Positions 9,049-18,986 are shown, counted from the stretch's first letter. The stretch is DNA of 64,000 bases from Bosea sp. AS-1 (GCF_002220095.1 NZ_CP022372.1:2514501-2578500); one strand, 5' to 3'. Notes: generated by a model from the sequence alone, not told the origin. Numbers and translations are program-made.

Positions 9049-9399
9049 CTAGATCGCGAAGGACGTGCCGCAGCCGCAGGAACTGGTGGCGTTCGGATTG
9101 GTGATCCGGAAGGACTGACCGATCAGGTCGTCGACGAAATCGATGGTGCAGCCCTCGAGCAGGTCGAGCGAGGTCTCGTCGATCAGGACCGTGGCGCCGT
9201 CGCGCTCGATGACGAGGTCATCAGGCGCCTTTTCCTGCTCCACGTCGAAGACATACTGAAAGCCGGAGCAACCGCCGCCCGAGACGCTGACGCGCAGCAT
9301 CGAGCCCGGAGGCTCGTGCGCCATCACGGACAGGATTCGCTTGGCAGCGTTCTCGGTCACGGCAATGCCGCGTGGGTTGACCGCGAGATCGGTCGACAT
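9049..9399 (-). CDS. erpA: Iron-sulfur cluster insertion protein ErpA
   Basis: An A-type carrier that passes Fe-S clusters to apo-enzymes in the cytoplasm. The 116-residue protein keeps the three ligand cysteines: C44 in GGGCSGFQY and C108, C110 in [11 protein letters not shown]. The start at 9399 gives the usual length; a longer open frame to 9507 adds an unrelated basic extension. It is divergent from dgt with a 99-base gap, an arrangement common in alphaproteobacteria. No suf or isc genes are in the window, which suits ErpA, a free-standing carrier gene in many relatives. Confidence 0.9.
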   Translation of the reverse strand: MSTDLAVNPRGIAVTENAAKRILSVMAHEPPGSMLRVSVSGGGCSGFQYVFDVEQEKAPDDLVIERDGATVLIDETSLDLLEGCTIDFVDDLIGQSFRITNPNATSSCGCGTSFAI

Positions 9400-9498
9400 A
9401 TTCGGGCTCCCTGGGCAGATGCGCCTTGCACCCTGGCTGCCCGGAAAGGTAATGGCGCGGCAGCGCCTCCACAAGCAGGTGGGCGCGGCGAGGCTGCC

Positions 9499-10740
9499 AT
9501 GCCGCAATCACAAGGCCAGTTCCTGCCATCCGGTCACGAGCCCGGCGAGCGCTGGCGCGCGCCCTATGCCTGCCGGTCCAGCCTCAGCCGCGGGCGGTTG
9601 GTCGGGGAGCCGGTTTCTGCCACGCGCGGAGAATTCCAGCGCGATCGCGACCGCATCATCCATTCGACCGCCTTCCGGCGACTCAAGCACAAGACGCAGG
9701 TCTTCGTCTCGCATGAGGGCGACCACTACCGGACGCGCCTGACCCATACGATCGAGGTCGCGCAGATCGCCCGCGCCCTGGCGCGAGCGCTCGGGCTCGA
9801 CGAGGATCTGGCCGAGGCCCTGGCGCTGGCGCATGATCTCGGCCACACGCCCTTCGGCCATACCGGCGAGGATGCGCTCGACGAATGCATGGCCGGGTTC
9901 GGCGGCTTCGATCACAACGCCCAGACCTTGAGGATCGTGACCCGGCTGGAGCGGCGCTACGCCGATTTCGACGGGCTCAACCTCAGCTGGGAGACGCTGG
10001 AGGGGCTGGTCAAGCACAACGGCCCGTTGCTCGATCGCGAGGGGCTCCCGACCGCGCGCTATGCCAAGACCGGCATTCCGGCGGCGATCGTCGAATACCA
10101 GCATCGGCAGGATCTCTGGCTCGACAGCTACGCTTCCGCGGAGGCGCAGGCGGCCGCGCTCGCCGACGACATCGCCTACAACGCCCATGACATCGATGAT
10201 GGATTGCGGGCCGGTCTCTTCGGTCATGCGGAGCTGCGCTCCGTGCCGTTCCTGGCGGAACTGCTCGACGAGATCGAGCGGCTCCATCCCGGGCTCGAGA
10301 AGCCGCGGCTGACGAACGAGCTGGTTCGGCGCGTCATCACCCGCTTCGTCGAGAACGTGATTGCGGAATCGCAGGCCCGGCTCGCGGCATTGCAGCCTGC
10401 CGACGCCGATGCGATCCGGCGGGCCGGGCAACCGGTCGTGGCCTTCCCGGTGGCGATCGAGGCCGCCGACCGCGACATCAAGGGCTTTCTCTATCCCAAC
10501 ATGTATCGCCACCCGCGCATCGCGCCGATCCGGGCGCAGGCGGCGCGCGTGGTGAGGGATCTGTTCGGGCGCTTCAGCACCGACCCGGCCGCGATGCCGG
10601 ACGAATGGGCAGCCGGTTGCGACGGGCTCGACGAAGCGCGCCGGATGCGCCGCATCGCCGACTATATCGCCGGCATGACGGACTGGTACGCGCTCGACGA
10701 GCACCGCCGCCTGTTTGACGTCACTCCCTCGCTGCGATAG
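9499..10740 (+). CDS. dgt: Deoxyguanosinetriphosphate triphosphohydrolase-like protein
   Basis: An HD-superfamily enzyme expected to cleave dNTPs to deoxynucleoside and triphosphate. From the ATG at 9499 it has 413 residues. Conserved blocks are [21 protein letters not shown] (47-67), the first metal His in RLTHTIEV (H83), the HD pair H112-D113 in [15 protein letters not shown], and [14 protein letters not shown] with the last metal Asp. The length and the [11 protein letters not shown] block match the type 2 (non-E. coli) subfamily. A longer frame to 8950 crosses the convergent erpA gene and is rejected. The gene is followed 32 bases later by argS, the usual alphaproteobacterial order, so the two are probably cotranscribed. 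Confidence 0.92.
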   Translation: MPQSQGQFLPSGHEPGERWRAPYACRSSLSRGRLVGEPVSATRGEFQRDRDRIIHSTAFRRLKHKTQVFVSHEGDHYRTRLTHTIEVAQIARALARALGLDEDLAEALALAHDLGHTPFGHTGEDALDECMAGFGGFDHNAQTLRIVTRLERRYADFDGLNLSWETLEGLVKHNGPLLDREGLPTARYAKTGIPAAIVEYQHRQDLWLDSYASAEAQAAALADDIAYNAHDIDDGLRAGLFGHAELRSVPFLAELLDEIERLHPGLEKPRLTNELVRRVITRFVENVIAESQARLAALQPADADAIRRAGQPVVAFPVAIEAADRDIKGFLYPNMYRHPRIAPIRAQAARVVRDLFGRFSTDPAAMPDEWAAGCDGLDEARRMRRIADYIAGMTDWYALDEHRRLFDVTPSLR

Positions 10741-10772
10741 GGCCGGGCGGCTTTCAAACCGCAGTGGCCGCA

Positions 10773-12539
10773 ATGAACCTGTTCGAGACTTATTCCGCTC
10801 GCCTCCATGCCGCGCTTTCGGCGCTTGCCGAGCGAGGCGCCATTCCGGCCGGGCTCAATCTCGCGCGCGTCGTGGTCGAGCCGACGAAGGATCCGGCGCA
10901 TGGCGACCTCGCCACCAACGCGGCGATGGTGCTGGCCAAGGACGCCGGCACGAACCCGCGCGCGCTGGCGACGCTGCTGGTCGAGGAACTCGCGAAGGAC
11001 CCCGAGATCGACAAGGCCGAGATCGCGGGCCCTGGCTTCATCAACCTGACGCTGCAGCCGGCGGTGTTCACGGCGATCCTGAAGGCTGCGATCGAGGCGG
11101 GCACGGAATACGGGCGCGGCGCGCCGAAGCCCGCGCCGAAGGTCAATGTCGAATATGTCTCCGCCAACCCGACCGGGCCGATGCATGTCGGCCATGGCCG
11201 TGGCGCGGTGTTCGGCGACGCGCTGGCCAACCTGCTCGCCTTCGGCGGGCATGACGTGACGCGCGAGTACTACATCAACGACGCTGGCGCGCAGGTCGAC
11301 GTGCTCGCCCGTTCGGCCTTCCTGCGCTACCGCGAGGCACTCGGCGAGGATATCGGCGCGATCCCCGAGGGTCTCTATCCGGGCGACTACCTCAAGTCGG
11401 TCGGTGTGGCGCTGGCGGAACAATATGGGCCAGCCCTGCGCGAGAAGGCTGAATGGGACTGGCTTCCGCTTGTCCGGCAGGCTGCCATCGACGGCATGAT
11501 GGCGATGATCCGCGACGATCTTGCCGCGCTCGGCGTCGTGCATGACGTGTTCTTCTCGGAACGCTCGCTGCAGGGCCGGGACGGCAATTCCAACGCCGTG
11601 CATCAGACGATCGAGGATCTGCGCGCCCGCGACCTCGTTTATGAAGGGCGCCTGCCGCCGCCAAAGGGCCAGAAGGACGAGGATTGGGAGGATCGCGAGC
11701 AGACGCTGTTCCGCGCCACCAAGTTCGGCGACGACGTCGACCGGCCGCTGCTGAAATCGGACGGCAGCTATACCTATTTCGCCAACGATATCGCCTATCA
11801 TCGCTCGAAATTCACGCGCGGCTTCCCCGAGATGATCGACGTCTGGGGCGCCGACCACGGCGGCTACGTTAAGCGCATGCAGGCCGCAGTGAAGGCCGTG
11901 ACGAACGGGGAGGGCTCGCTCGACGTCAAGCTCTGCCAGCTCGTGCGCCTGCTGCGCAACGGCGAGCAGGTGCGCATGTCGAAGCGCTCTGGCGATTTCG
12001 TCACGCTGCGCGAGGTCATCGACGAGGTCGGCCGTGACGCGGTGCGCTTCATGATGATCTTCCGCAAGAATGACGCGACGCTGGACTTCGATCTCGCCAA
12101 GGTCGTCGAGCAGTCGAAGGACAACCCGGTCTTCTACGTCCAGTATGCGCATGCACGCTGCGCCTCCGTGTTCCGGCAGGCCCGCGAGGCCTTTCCGGAT
12201 CTCGACCTGTCGCCGGCCGCATTGTCGCAGGCGGACCTTTCCATCCTGACGGATGAGGCGGAAGTCGGTATCATCAAGTCGATCGCCGCTTATCCGCGGA
12301 TCATCGAGGGAGCTGCCGCGGCACATGAGCCGCATCGCGTCGCTTTCTTCGTGCATGAACTGGCGAGCGCCTTCCACTCGCTGTGGAACAAGGGCAAAGA
12401 CTCGCCGCAATTACGGTTCGTTAATCAAACTGATCGAAAGTCGACCTTGGCGAGATTGGCGTTTGTGCATGCGGTGCGCAGCGTCCTTGCTTCCGGTCTG
12501 GCTGTCGCCGGAGTTGCGGCGCCGGAAGAGATGCGCTGA
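10773..12539 (+). CDS. argS: Arginyl-tRNA synthetase
   Basis: A class I synthetase that charges tRNA-Arg. The 588-residue protein has the N-terminal tRNA-recognition domain (1-115), the HIGH-like motif HVGH (138-141) in [12 protein letters not shown], a degenerate second signature MSKRSGDF, and a C-terminal anticodon-binding DALR domain that starts near [13 protein letters not shown]. The ATG at 10773 is preferred over the in-frame GTG nine bases upstream. It sits between dgt and the SPOR-protein gene, the standard order in Hyphomicrobiales. Confidence 0.97.
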   Translation: MNLFETYSARLHAALSALAERGAIPAGLNLARVVVEPTKDPAHGDLATNAAMVLAKDAGTNPRALATLLVEELAKDPEIDKAEIAGPGFINLTLQPAVFTAILKAAIEAGTEYGRGAPKPAPKVNVEYVSANPTGPMHVGHGRGAVFGDALANLLAFGGHDVTREYYINDAGAQVDVLARSAFLRYREALGEDIGAIPEGLYPGDYLKSVGVALAEQYGPALREKAEWDWLPLVRQAAIDGMMAMIRDDLAALGVVHDVFFSERSLQGRDGNSNAVHQTIEDLRARDLVYEGRLPPPKGQKDEDWEDREQTLFRATKFGDDVDRPLLKSDGSYTYFANDIAYHRSKFTRGFPEMIDVWGADHGGYVKRMQAAVKAVTNGEGSLDVKLCQLVRLLRNGEQVRMSKRSGDFVTLREVIDEVGRDAVRFMMIFRKNDATLDFDLAKVVEQSKDNPVFYVQYAHARCASVFRQAREAFPDLDLSPAALSQADLSILTDEAEVGIIKSIAAYPRIIEGAAAAHEPHRVAFFVHELASAFHSLWNKGKDSPQLRFVNQTDRKSTLARLAFVHAVRSVLASGLAVAGVAAPEEMR

Positions 12540-12625
12540 CGGTCGCTTTCCGGCGGCGCGCACAAGGTCAGGTTGACCGCACAGAGTTCCCGGTTCTTCC
12601 ATAGGGAGAAGCGGCTTGTGCTGGA

Positions 12626-14230
12626 ATGGATCGTACCATGAGTGAGCCAGCTAGGAATCGTTTCGCGCTCGATCTCGAAGATCTCGAGCGCCAGCTCCGG
12701 GGGGCAGGGCAGGCGCAGCGCCCCGCTCAGTCGCCCGACCCGCTGGCGGAGCTGACCCGCATCGTCAGTCAGGACGACCCGCTCAAGGACATCTTTGCCG
12801 AACGTCGGCCGCAGGCCGTGCAACCGGCGATGCGCCAGGAGCCGAGCCTCGCGGTGGTGCCTCCGCGCCCGGCGCCCGTGCCGCCGCCCGTCTCCGAGCC
12901 TCCGGCCGAGATGCGCGGCGCTCTCGACGAGTTCGAGGCCTTGCTGCGCCGTACCGAGCCCGAGCGTCGTGCGGCGCCCCGACCGTCATGGCCCCAGCCG
13001 CAGCCGCAATATCAGCCGGAGGAGGCCGCTCCCGAGGCCGAGGATTTCGCGCAGCCTGCGCCCGCAGCCTATGGTCGCCCCTTGCCGGTTCAGGGCGCGC
13101 CCGTCCCGCGCGATCTCGACGAGGAGCAGGGCTACTATCAGGAGCCGCATTATGAGGCCGAGGCGCCAGCCCACGGCTATGATGCCGGGCAAGGGACGTA
13201 TCAGCCCGAATATGCGGAAGACGATATGCCCGATCTCGAGCCGCGGCGCTCGCGCAAGGGGCTTTGGGCTGCTGCGGCGGTGATCGCGGTCGGTGTTCTC
13301 GGCGTTGGGGGCACCATGCTGCTGCGCGGCGGCTCGGCCACCAATAACGGGCAGCCACCGGTGATTGCGGCCGATAGCGGGCCGGTCAAGGTCGAGCCGA
13401 CCAATCCGGGCGGCACCGAGATCCCGAACCAGAACAAGCAGATCTACGAGCGTTCTGCCGAGGCGCCGCAGGGGCAGACCAAGCTCGTCGACAACCAGGA
13501 GCAGCCAGTCGACATTCAGCAGGCCGCCCGTTCGATGCCGGTGCGGGGCGTCTCGCCGGGACCGGGTTCCGGCACGGGCGAGGTCGCCCCGGCTCCGGCC
13601 GGAGCCGAGCGCAGCATCGTCATGCCCGAGCCGGCGCTGACGCCCATGCCGGCCGTGCCGGGTCTGGGCGAGCCGCGCAAGGTCCGCACCGTCGCGATCC
13701 GTCCGGATGGCACGCCGGCGCAGGCCGCCGCGGCTGCCGACGCCAATGGCAGCAAGCCGCTCGCAACCGGTTCGGCGCCGAGCCGCTCGATCGCCGGCAA
13801 TCCCGGCAGCATGAACCTGCCGTCGGCCGCCGCCGCACCGCAGCCGCCCGCAAAGGCCCAGGAACGCGCGACCACGCCGCCTGCCGCAACGACACCCGCT
13901 GCGCCCATGCGTCTCGCCAGTGCTCCTCCCGCAGCCGCGGCCCTGCCGGCAGCGCCCGCCAATGCCGCGATTCGGGCCGGCACCGGGGACTTCGTCGTGC
14001 AGCTCGGCGCTCCGGGCAGCGAGGCGGAGGCCAAGGCCACTTTCGCGGCGCTGCAGCGCAAGTACCCGCAGCAGCTCAACGGCCAGTCGCCGATCATCCG
14101 CAAGACGGAACTCGCCGGCGGCAAGACGGTCTATCGCCTGCGCGTCGGGCCGTATTCGCGCGACGGGGCTACATCGATGTGCTCGCAGCTCCAGGCTGCA
14201 GGCGGACAGTGCTTCATCGCCAAGAACTAA
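12626..14230 (+). CDS. SPOR domain-containing inner-membrane protein
   Basis: A 534-residue bitopic membrane protein. It has a cytoplasmic Pro/Glu/Ala-rich region (1-210), one membrane helix (about 212-234, GLWAAAAVIAVGVLGVGG), a long low-complexity periplasmic linker, and a SPOR domain in the last 80 residues (DFVVQLGAPGSEAEAKATF ... VYRLRVGPYS ... QCFIAKN). SPOR domains bind glycan strands stripped of peptide stems at the septum, so the protein is expected at the division site, next to NagZ and ScpAB in the operon-like block. An in-frame ATG at 12638 is an equally possible start. The composition of the linkers makes them poorly conserved. Confidence 0.88.
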   Translation: MDRTMSEPARNRFALDLEDLERQLRGAGQAQRPAQSPDPLAELTRIVSQDDPLKDIFAERRPQAVQPAMRQEPSLAVVPPRPAPVPPPVSEPPAEMRGALDEFEALLRRTEPERRAAPRPSWPQPQPQYQPEEAAPEAEDFAQPAPAAYGRPLPVQGAPVPRDLDEEQGYYQEPHYEAEAPAHGYDAGQGTYQPEYAEDDMPDLEPRRSRKGLWAAAAVIAVGVLGVGGTMLLRGGSATNNGQPPVIAADSGPVKVEPTNPGGTEIPNQNKQIYERSAEAPQGQTKLVDNQEQPVDIQQAARSMPVRGVSPGPGSGTGEVAPAPAGAERSIVMPEPALTPMPAVPGLGEPRKVRTVAIRPDGTPAQAAAAADANGSKPLATGSAPSRSIAGNPGSMNLPSAAAAPQPPAKAQERATTPPAATTPAAPMRLASAPPAAAALPAAPANAAIRAGTGDFVVQLGAPGSEAEAKATFAALQRKYPQQLNGQSPIIRKTELAGGKTVYRLRVGPYSRDGATSMCSQLQAAGGQCFIAKN

Positions 14231-14254
14231 GGCGACGGCATTCGATCATGCGAC

Positions 14255-14284
14255 AGGGCAGCGCCTTCGGGCGCTGCCCTTTTT
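14255..14284 (+). terminator. Intrinsic terminator after the SPOR-protein gene
   Basis: A 10-bp stem AGGGCAGCGC / GCGCTGCCCT around a CTTCGG tetraloop-type loop is followed by TTTT. It separates the SPOR gene from the TRAP solute-binding gene. Confidence 0.87.
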
Positions 14285-14438
14285 CGTGCCGGCCGCGTTG
14301 GCGATGGAGCATGTCCGGCGAGTGTCGGGAACGCTTGACGAGCGCTCTTGCCGTGCCGGAACCTGCATGCGACTTAGCTGCCAACGATGCGTCTGCGGCA
14401 CCGCCGCCTTGCCATGAGCATCGAGCGGAGGATTAGCC

Positions 14439-15533
14439 ATGGATCGTCGTCAGTTCGTCAAGGTCGCCGGGGCGGGAGCCGCCGGCAGCGCCGCCATCGC
14501 CGCGCCCGCCATCGCGCAGTCGCAGCCCAAGATCAGCTGGCGGCTGGCCTCCAGCTATCCGAAGAGCCTCGACACGCTCTACGGAATCTCGACCCATGTC
14601 GCCAAGCGCGTGGCCGAGGCGACCGACAACAATTTCCAGATTCAGGTCTTCGCCGCGGGCGAGATCGTCCCGGCGCTTCAGGCGCTCGATGCCGTGCAGA
14701 ACGGCACCATCGAATGCAGCCACACGCTGTCGAGCTTCTATATCGGCAAGGACCCGGCCTTCGCCTTCGAAACTTCGCTGCCTTTCGGCTTCAACACCCG
14801 TCAGCAGAACGCCTGGCTCTATCAGGGCGGCGGCCTCGAACTCTGCCGTGCCTTCATGAAGGGCTACAACTGCTACACGATTCCTTCCGGCAACACCGGC
14901 GCGCAGATGGGCGGCTGGTTCCGTAAGGAGATCAAGACGCTGGAGGATCTGAAGGGGCTGAAGTTCCGCATCGCCGGGCTCGGTGGGCGGATCATGGCGC
15001 GCCTCGGCGTGGTGCCGCAGACCATTGGTGGCGCCGACATCTACCCGGCGCTGGAACGCGGCACGCTCGATGCCGTCGAGTTCTCCGGGCCGTTCGACGA
15101 CGAGAAGCTCGGCTTCGTGCGGGTGGCGAAATACTACTATTATCCGGGCTTCTGGGAGGGGAACGCCAACGTCTCCTTCCTCGCCAACATGGACAAGTGG
15201 AACGCGCTGCCGGCGTCCTACAAGGCGATCGTCGAGGCGGCCTGCGCCGAGGCCAATGCGCTGTGCGTCGCCAAATACGACCACGGCAATCCCGATGCGC
15301 TGGTGCGGCTGGTCGGCAACGGCGCCGAGATGCGCGCCTTCCCGCAGGAGGTGATGGCGGCGGCCTACAAGGAGGCCTTCGCGATGTATGCCGAGCTCGC
15401 CGCAAGCAACGCGCAGTTCAAGACCTTCTATGATTCCTTCCTGCCGTACTGGAAGAAGGAGCAGCTCTGGTTCCGCATCGCCGAACTGCCCTTCGATGCT
15501 TTCAACGCGCAGAATTTCCAGCAGGTGAAGTGA
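14439..15533 (+). CDS. TRAP transporter solute-binding protein (DctP family)
   Basis: A periplasmic binding protein of tripartite ATP-independent transporters, 364 residues. The N-terminus MDRRQFVKVAGAGAAG with an AIAQ cleavage region is a twin-arginine-type signal peptide. Family marks are the region WRLASSYPKSLDTLYG, QALDAVQNGTIECSHT, LKGLKFRIAGLGGRIMARLG (with the carboxylate-binding Arg in KFRIAG) and GTLDAVEFSGPFDDEKLG. It resembles the TakP/DctP subgroup that binds 2-oxoacids or other carboxylates. No DctQ or DctM membrane partner is adjacent, so it is an orphan here. It lies between two hairpins, at 14255-14284 and 15540-15584, so it is a self-contained unit inside a conserved block. 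Confidence 0.9.
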   Translation: MDRRQFVKVAGAGAAGSAAIAAPAIAQSQPKISWRLASSYPKSLDTLYGISTHVAKRVAEATDNNFQIQVFAAGEIVPALQALDAVQNGTIECSHTLSSFYIGKDPAFAFETSLPFGFNTRQQNAWLYQGGGLELCRAFMKGYNCYTIPSGNTGAQMGGWFRKEIKTLEDLKGLKFRIAGLGGRIMARLGVVPQTIGGADIYPALERGTLDAVEFSGPFDDEKLGFVRVAKYYYYPGFWEGNANVSFLANMDKWNALPASYKAIVEAACAEANALCVAKYDHGNPDALVRLVGNGAEMRAFPQEVMAAAYKEAFAMYAELAASNAQFKTFYDSFLPYWKKEQLWFRIAELPFDAFNAQNFQQVK

Positions 15534-15539
15534 CAAATC

Positions 15540-15584
15540 GCCGGCCGTCGTCATCGCATATCGTATGCGTCGGCGACGGCCGGC
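15540..15584 (+). terminator. Nested hairpin after the TRAP solute-binding gene
   Basis: The outer arms GCCGGCCGTCG / CGACGGCCGGC are 11 bp and perfect, and an inner CGCATA-TCG-TATGCG hairpin sits in the loop. There is no T run of note. It probably terminates or stabilises the transcript. Confidence 0.6.
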
Positions 15585-15619
15585 TTGACCGCGCCCCAAC
15601 CTCTTCCTAACCCGGTGCC

Positions 15620-16630
15620 ATGACTTCGCGCGCCTTCATCGCCGGCTGCCTCGGCACGAGCCTCTCCCCCGACGAGCGCGCCTTCTTCCGAGACGCGCGG
15701 CCCTGGGGCTTCATTCTGTTCAAGCGCAACACGCAGTCGCCCGAGCAGGTCGCCGCGCTGACGGCCGAGATGCGCGAGGCGGTCGGCTGGCACGCACCGA
15801 TCCTGATCGACCAGGAGGGCGGCCGGGTGCAGCGCATGGGCCCTCCGCTCTGGCCGAAATATCCGCCGGCGCGTGCCTTCCTGAGCATCAACGACCCGAT
15901 CCGCCAGCGCGAGATCGTTCGGCTTTCGGCCCGGCTGATGGCGCATGACCTCAAGAACGTCGGCATCGACGTCGACTGCCTGCCCGTGCTCGACGTGCCG
16001 GTCGCCGGTAGCCACGACGTCATCGGCGACCGCGCCTATGCCCATGATCCCGACCAGGTCGCGCGTCTCGGCCGGGCGGCGGCGGAGGGGCTGATCGCCG
16101 GCGGCGTCTTACCCGTGATCAAGCACATGCCCGGCCATGGCCGGGCGCGGGCCGACAGTCACCACAACCTGCCGATCGTCGACGCCACGCTGGACGAGCT
16201 CAGGGCGCATGATTTGCGGCCCTTCCGCCACCTGGCCGACATGCCGCTGGCGATGACGGCGCATGTCGTCTTCACCGCGCTCGACCCGAAGCATCCCGCG
16301 ACCGTCTCCCGCAAGATCGTTCGCGAGATCATGCGCGGCGAGATCGGCTTCGACGGGTTGATCATGACCGACGACATCTCGATGAAGGCGCTCTCGGGCT
16401 CTTTCGAGGCCAAGGCCCGTGCGTCCATTCGCGCCGGGGTCGACGTGATCCTGCATTGCCACGGCATCATGGAGGAGATGGTGGCCATTGCCGGGGTGGT
16501 GCCGGAGATGAGTGGGGCGCGGGCTCGCAGGGCGGCTGCCGCACTCGGCCGCATCCGCCATGAGCCGGAGCCGATCGACCTGGAAGCCGCGCGCGCCGAA
16601 CTCGCCAGCGCCCTTGCGTTGCAGGGCTGA
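15620..16630 (+). CDS. nagZ: Beta-N-acetylhexosaminidase NagZ
   Basis: A cytoplasmic glycoside hydrolase family 3 enzyme that removes GlcNAc from anhydro-muropeptides during cell-wall recycling. The 336-residue protein has QEGGRVQRMGPP, the KHMPGHG block (168-174) that carries the flexible catalytic His loop (RADSHHNLP), and MTDDISM, whose Asp pair at 251-252 includes the nucleophile. The length is the family norm. It is followed by scpA and scpB in the same direction, a gene order seen across Hyphomicrobiales. Confidence 0.95.
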   Translation: MTSRAFIAGCLGTSLSPDERAFFRDARPWGFILFKRNTQSPEQVAALTAEMREAVGWHAPILIDQEGGRVQRMGPPLWPKYPPARAFLSINDPIRQREIVRLSARLMAHDLKNVGIDVDCLPVLDVPVAGSHDVIGDRAYAHDPDQVARLGRAAAEGLIAGGVLPVIKHMPGHGRARADSHHNLPIVDATLDELRAHDLRPFRHLADMPLAMTAHVVFTALDPKHPATVSRKIVREIMRGEIGFDGLIMTDDISMKALSGSFEAKARASIRAGVDVILHCHGIMEEMVAIAGVVPEMSGARARRAAAALGRIRHEPEPIDLEAARAELASALALQG

Positions 16631-16737
16631 AAGGCCGAATCTCCCTGCGGGGTTGATCGCACATTTTCGCGGAGTGTCCCGGGTCCCTTGGGAGGCGCCC
16701 GGGGGATTGCGTGAACATGACGGGGACGTAGGCCAGC

Positions 16738-17565
16738 ATGACGGCCGAATTGCCATTCGAGGAGGATCGTGAGCGGCGTGAGGACGAGCCCGCGCTCGTC
16801 GTCGATGTCGACGGCTATGAAGGGCCGCTCGACCTGCTGCTCGATCTCGCCCGCCGCCAGAAGGTCGATCTGCATCGCATCTCGATTCTGGCGCTTGCCG
16901 AGCAGTACCTCGCCTTCGTCGAGGAGGCGCGAGCGCTCCGGCTCGAACTCGCGGCCGATTATCTCGTGATGGCGGCATGGCTGGCCTATCTCAAGTCGCG
17001 GTTGCTGCTGCCCGAGCCGCCCAAGGGCGAGGAGCCGAGCGCGGCCGATCTCGCCACGGCGCTTGCCCTGCGCCTACGTCGGCTGGAGGCGATTCGGGCC
17101 GCGGCGAACAAGCTCGCCTCGCGCGACAGGCTCGGACAGGACTTCTTCGCGCGCGGCGCGCCCGAGGAGATCGTCGCCGGCGCCCGTCCGGTCTGGGAGG
17201 CTGAACTCTACGATCTGCTGGCGGCCTATGCCCAGCAACGGCAGAAACGGGTGCAGGGGCACATCTCGGTCGGCCATCGCCTGGTCTGGTCGCTGGTCGA
17301 GGCACGCGAAGCCTTGCAAAGGCTCGTCGGCGAGGCAGGTGACTGGACCGAGATCGACCCTTACCTGACCGCCTATATGCGCTCGCACGGATTGCCGGCC
17401 GGTGAGATGAAGGCGACGGTCCGGGCCTCGGCGCTCTCCGCGATGCTGGAGATGGTTCGGGAAGGCATGCTCGATATCCGGCAGGAAGAAGCCTTCGCGC
17501 CGATCTCCGTCCGCCGGCGTTCCGCCCGGCCGCCGGTGCTGCCCTTTGCCGGACGGGACGCCTGA
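16738..17565 (+). CDS. scpA: Segregation and condensation protein A
   Basis: The kleisin subunit of the SMC-ScpAB condensin, which links SMC heads and compacts the chromosome. The 275-residue protein begins with an acidic leader and then the family signature YEGPLDLLLDLARRQKVDLHRISILALAEQY (about 25-55), followed by LAADYLVMAAWLAYLKSRLLLP. The C-terminal winged helix (SALSAMLEMVREGML) is present. The stop overlaps the scpB start by one base, which indicates translational coupling. SMC itself is not in the window. Confidence 0.95.
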   Translation: MTAELPFEEDRERREDEPALVVDVDGYEGPLDLLLDLARRQKVDLHRISILALAEQYLAFVEEARALRLELAADYLVMAAWLAYLKSRLLLPEPPKGEEPSAADLATALALRLRRLEAIRAAANKLASRDRLGQDFFARGAPEEIVAGARPVWEAELYDLLAAYAQQRQKRVQGHISVGHRLVWSLVEAREALQRLVGEAGDWTEIDPYLTAYMRSHGLPAGEMKATVRASALSAMLEMVREGMLDIRQEEAFAPISVRRRSARPPVLPFAGRDA

Positions 17566-18248
17566 TGACGGCTGCGATCGCGGAAGATTTCGACGAGGAG
17601 GATGGCGGCGGGGCGGAAGCCTTTGCCCAGGGCCTGCGCATCGTCGAGGCGCTGCTTTTCGCTTCGACGATGCCGCTGTCGACAGAGGAGCTCGGCCGAT
17701 CGGTGCCGGCCGGCATCGAGATCGGGCAGGTGCTGGTCCGGCTCGGGGAGCTCTATGCCGGGCGCGGCGTCAATCTGCGGCAGGTGGCGGGCGGCTGGGC
17801 CTTCCGGACGGCACCCGATCTCGGCTATCTGCTTGCGGCCGAGGCAGAGCCGCCCCGGAAGCTGTCGCGCGCCGCGCTCGAAATCCTGGCGATCATTGCT
17901 TATCACCAGCCGGTGACGCGCGCCGAGATCGAGGAGATCCGCGGCGTTGCCACCGCCAAGGGCACGCTCGATATCCTGCTGGAAGCCGGCTGGGTACGCT
18001 TGCGTGGGCGGCGACGCACGCCGGGCCGGCCGGTCACGTATGGCACAACGCCGGGCTTCCTCGATCATTTCGGCCTCGATCGCATCGACGATTTGCCGGG
18101 GCTGGAGGAGCTGAAGGGGGCGGGCTTCATCGAAGGGCGCCTGACGCGCGACCTCACCGTGCCGGTCCCGGATGACGATCCGGGTCTGCGCGACGACGAG
18201 GACCCGCTGGGCGACCTGTTCTCGCCGCTCGACGACGGTGACGGCTAA
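17565..18248 (+). CDS. scpB: Segregation and condensation protein B
   Basis: A winged-helix dimer that binds ScpA in the SMC condensin complex. The 227-residue protein has the SMC_ScpB pattern: LRIVEALLFASTMPLSTEELGRSVP, then GGWAFRTAPDLGYLL, LSRAALEILAIIAYHQPVTRAEIEEIRGV and the second winged helix GWVRLRGRRRTPGRPVTYGTTPGFLDHFGL. The C-terminal 40 residues are very acidic. Its ATG overlaps the scpA stop codon (TGATG). A perfect 12-bp hairpin follows before tatA. Confidence 0.95.
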   Translation: MTAAIAEDFDEEDGGGAEAFAQGLRIVEALLFASTMPLSTEELGRSVPAGIEIGQVLVRLGELYAGRGVNLRQVAGGWAFRTAPDLGYLLAAEAEPPRKLSRAALEILAIIAYHQPVTRAEIEEIRGVATAKGTLDILLEAGWVRLRGRRRTPGRPVTYGTTPGFLDHFGLDRIDDLPGLEELKGAGFIEGRLTRDLTVPVPDDDPGLRDDEDPLGDLFSPLDDGDG

Positions 18249-18280
18249 GCGCCTCAAGGCGTCCAGCTGTTCATTTCTCG

Positions 18281-18312
18281 CGCCAGCGCCCCATATTGAG
18301 GGGGCGCTGGCG
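18281..18312 (+). terminator. Hairpin between scpB and tatA
   Basis: A perfect 12-bp stem CGCCAGCGCCCC / GGGGCGCTGGCG has a 7-base loop but no T run. It is terminator-like, and it suggests that tatA is transcribed at least partly from its own promoter in the 280-base gap. Confidence 0.55.
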
Positions 18313-18528
18313 GCCAGCCCGGCTGCGGCAAGGTACCGCTGGTGGGTGAAGGCAGTCCGATGCGACCTTTTCTGTTGCTGTGGGTGAGGCGATCGGCTGC
18401 GCAATTCGCTGGACGAAGTCCTTGTGTTTCCGGCGGCAGGTCAATAGGTTCCGCCGCCGAGTGATCGACCGGGTCGCGATTTGGTTGGGGATTGCCCCCG
18501 GTCAGAGCAATTTCGGAGGAGTTTCGCC

Positions 18529-18774
18529 ATGGGTGGCGTGAGCATTTGGCACTGGATCGTCGTCGGCGTCATCGTGATGCTGCTGTTCGGGCGCGGCAAG
18601 GTGTCGGAACTGATGGGCGATGTCGCCAAGGGCATCAAATCGTTCAAGAAGGGCATGGCGGAGGACGATGAGTCGACGCCGAGCGCGACGAATGTCGACC
18701 CCAAGGTGATCGACCAGACGCAGGCCGGCAATGCGGCGGCTCAGGCGCAGGCCAAGGCTGAGCACAAGGCCTGA
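18529..18774 (+). CDS. tatA: Twin-arginine translocase subunit TatA
   Basis: The pore-forming subunit of the Tat export system: 81 residues with one membrane helix ([17 protein letters not shown]), a short hinge and the amphipathic helix [27 protein letters not shown], followed by a disordered tail. The FGRGK hinge and the early polar position are typical for TatA. The ATG at 18529 follows a good GGAGG ribosome site. Several proteins coded in this window (the TRAP, Liv-type and polar-amino-acid binding proteins) carry Arg-Arg signal peptides that may depend on it. tatB follows after an unusual 212-base gap. Confidence 0.95.
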   Translation: MGGVSIWHWIVVGVIVMLLFGRGKVSELMGDVAKGIKSFKKGMAEDDESTPSATNVDPKVIDQTQAGNAAAQAQAKAEHKA

Positions 18775-18866
18775 TGAAGCCTGCGTCCCAGCGACGCGGT
18801 TTGGTCATGCGCGCCTTCCGAGGTTCGGCCGCTCGCGGCTGCATGGAAGCGTGCGAGAGCCGGATC

Positions 18867-18891
18867 CGGCCGGGTCAGTGCGACCCGGCCG
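18867..18891 (+). other. Hairpin in the tatA-tatB gap
   Basis: A perfect 10-bp stem CGGCCGGGTC / GACCCGGCCG has a 5-base loop. It has no T tract, so partial termination or a processing or stability element is more likely than a full stop. That would let TatA be made in excess over TatBC, as the translocase needs. Confidence 0.55.
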
Positions 18892-18986
18892 ATCATCCGT
18901 CTCCATGAGATTGATAGAGAACGGCTGATCCGATCCCGGTTGCCTTGCAACCCGATCAGCGCGTGCTCTCAGAGGACGAGCCCTCG

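Noticed and set aside
10662..12410. 582-codon minus-strand frame opposite argS
   Set aside because: It is antisense to a certain tRNA synthetase gene and lacks any family feature.
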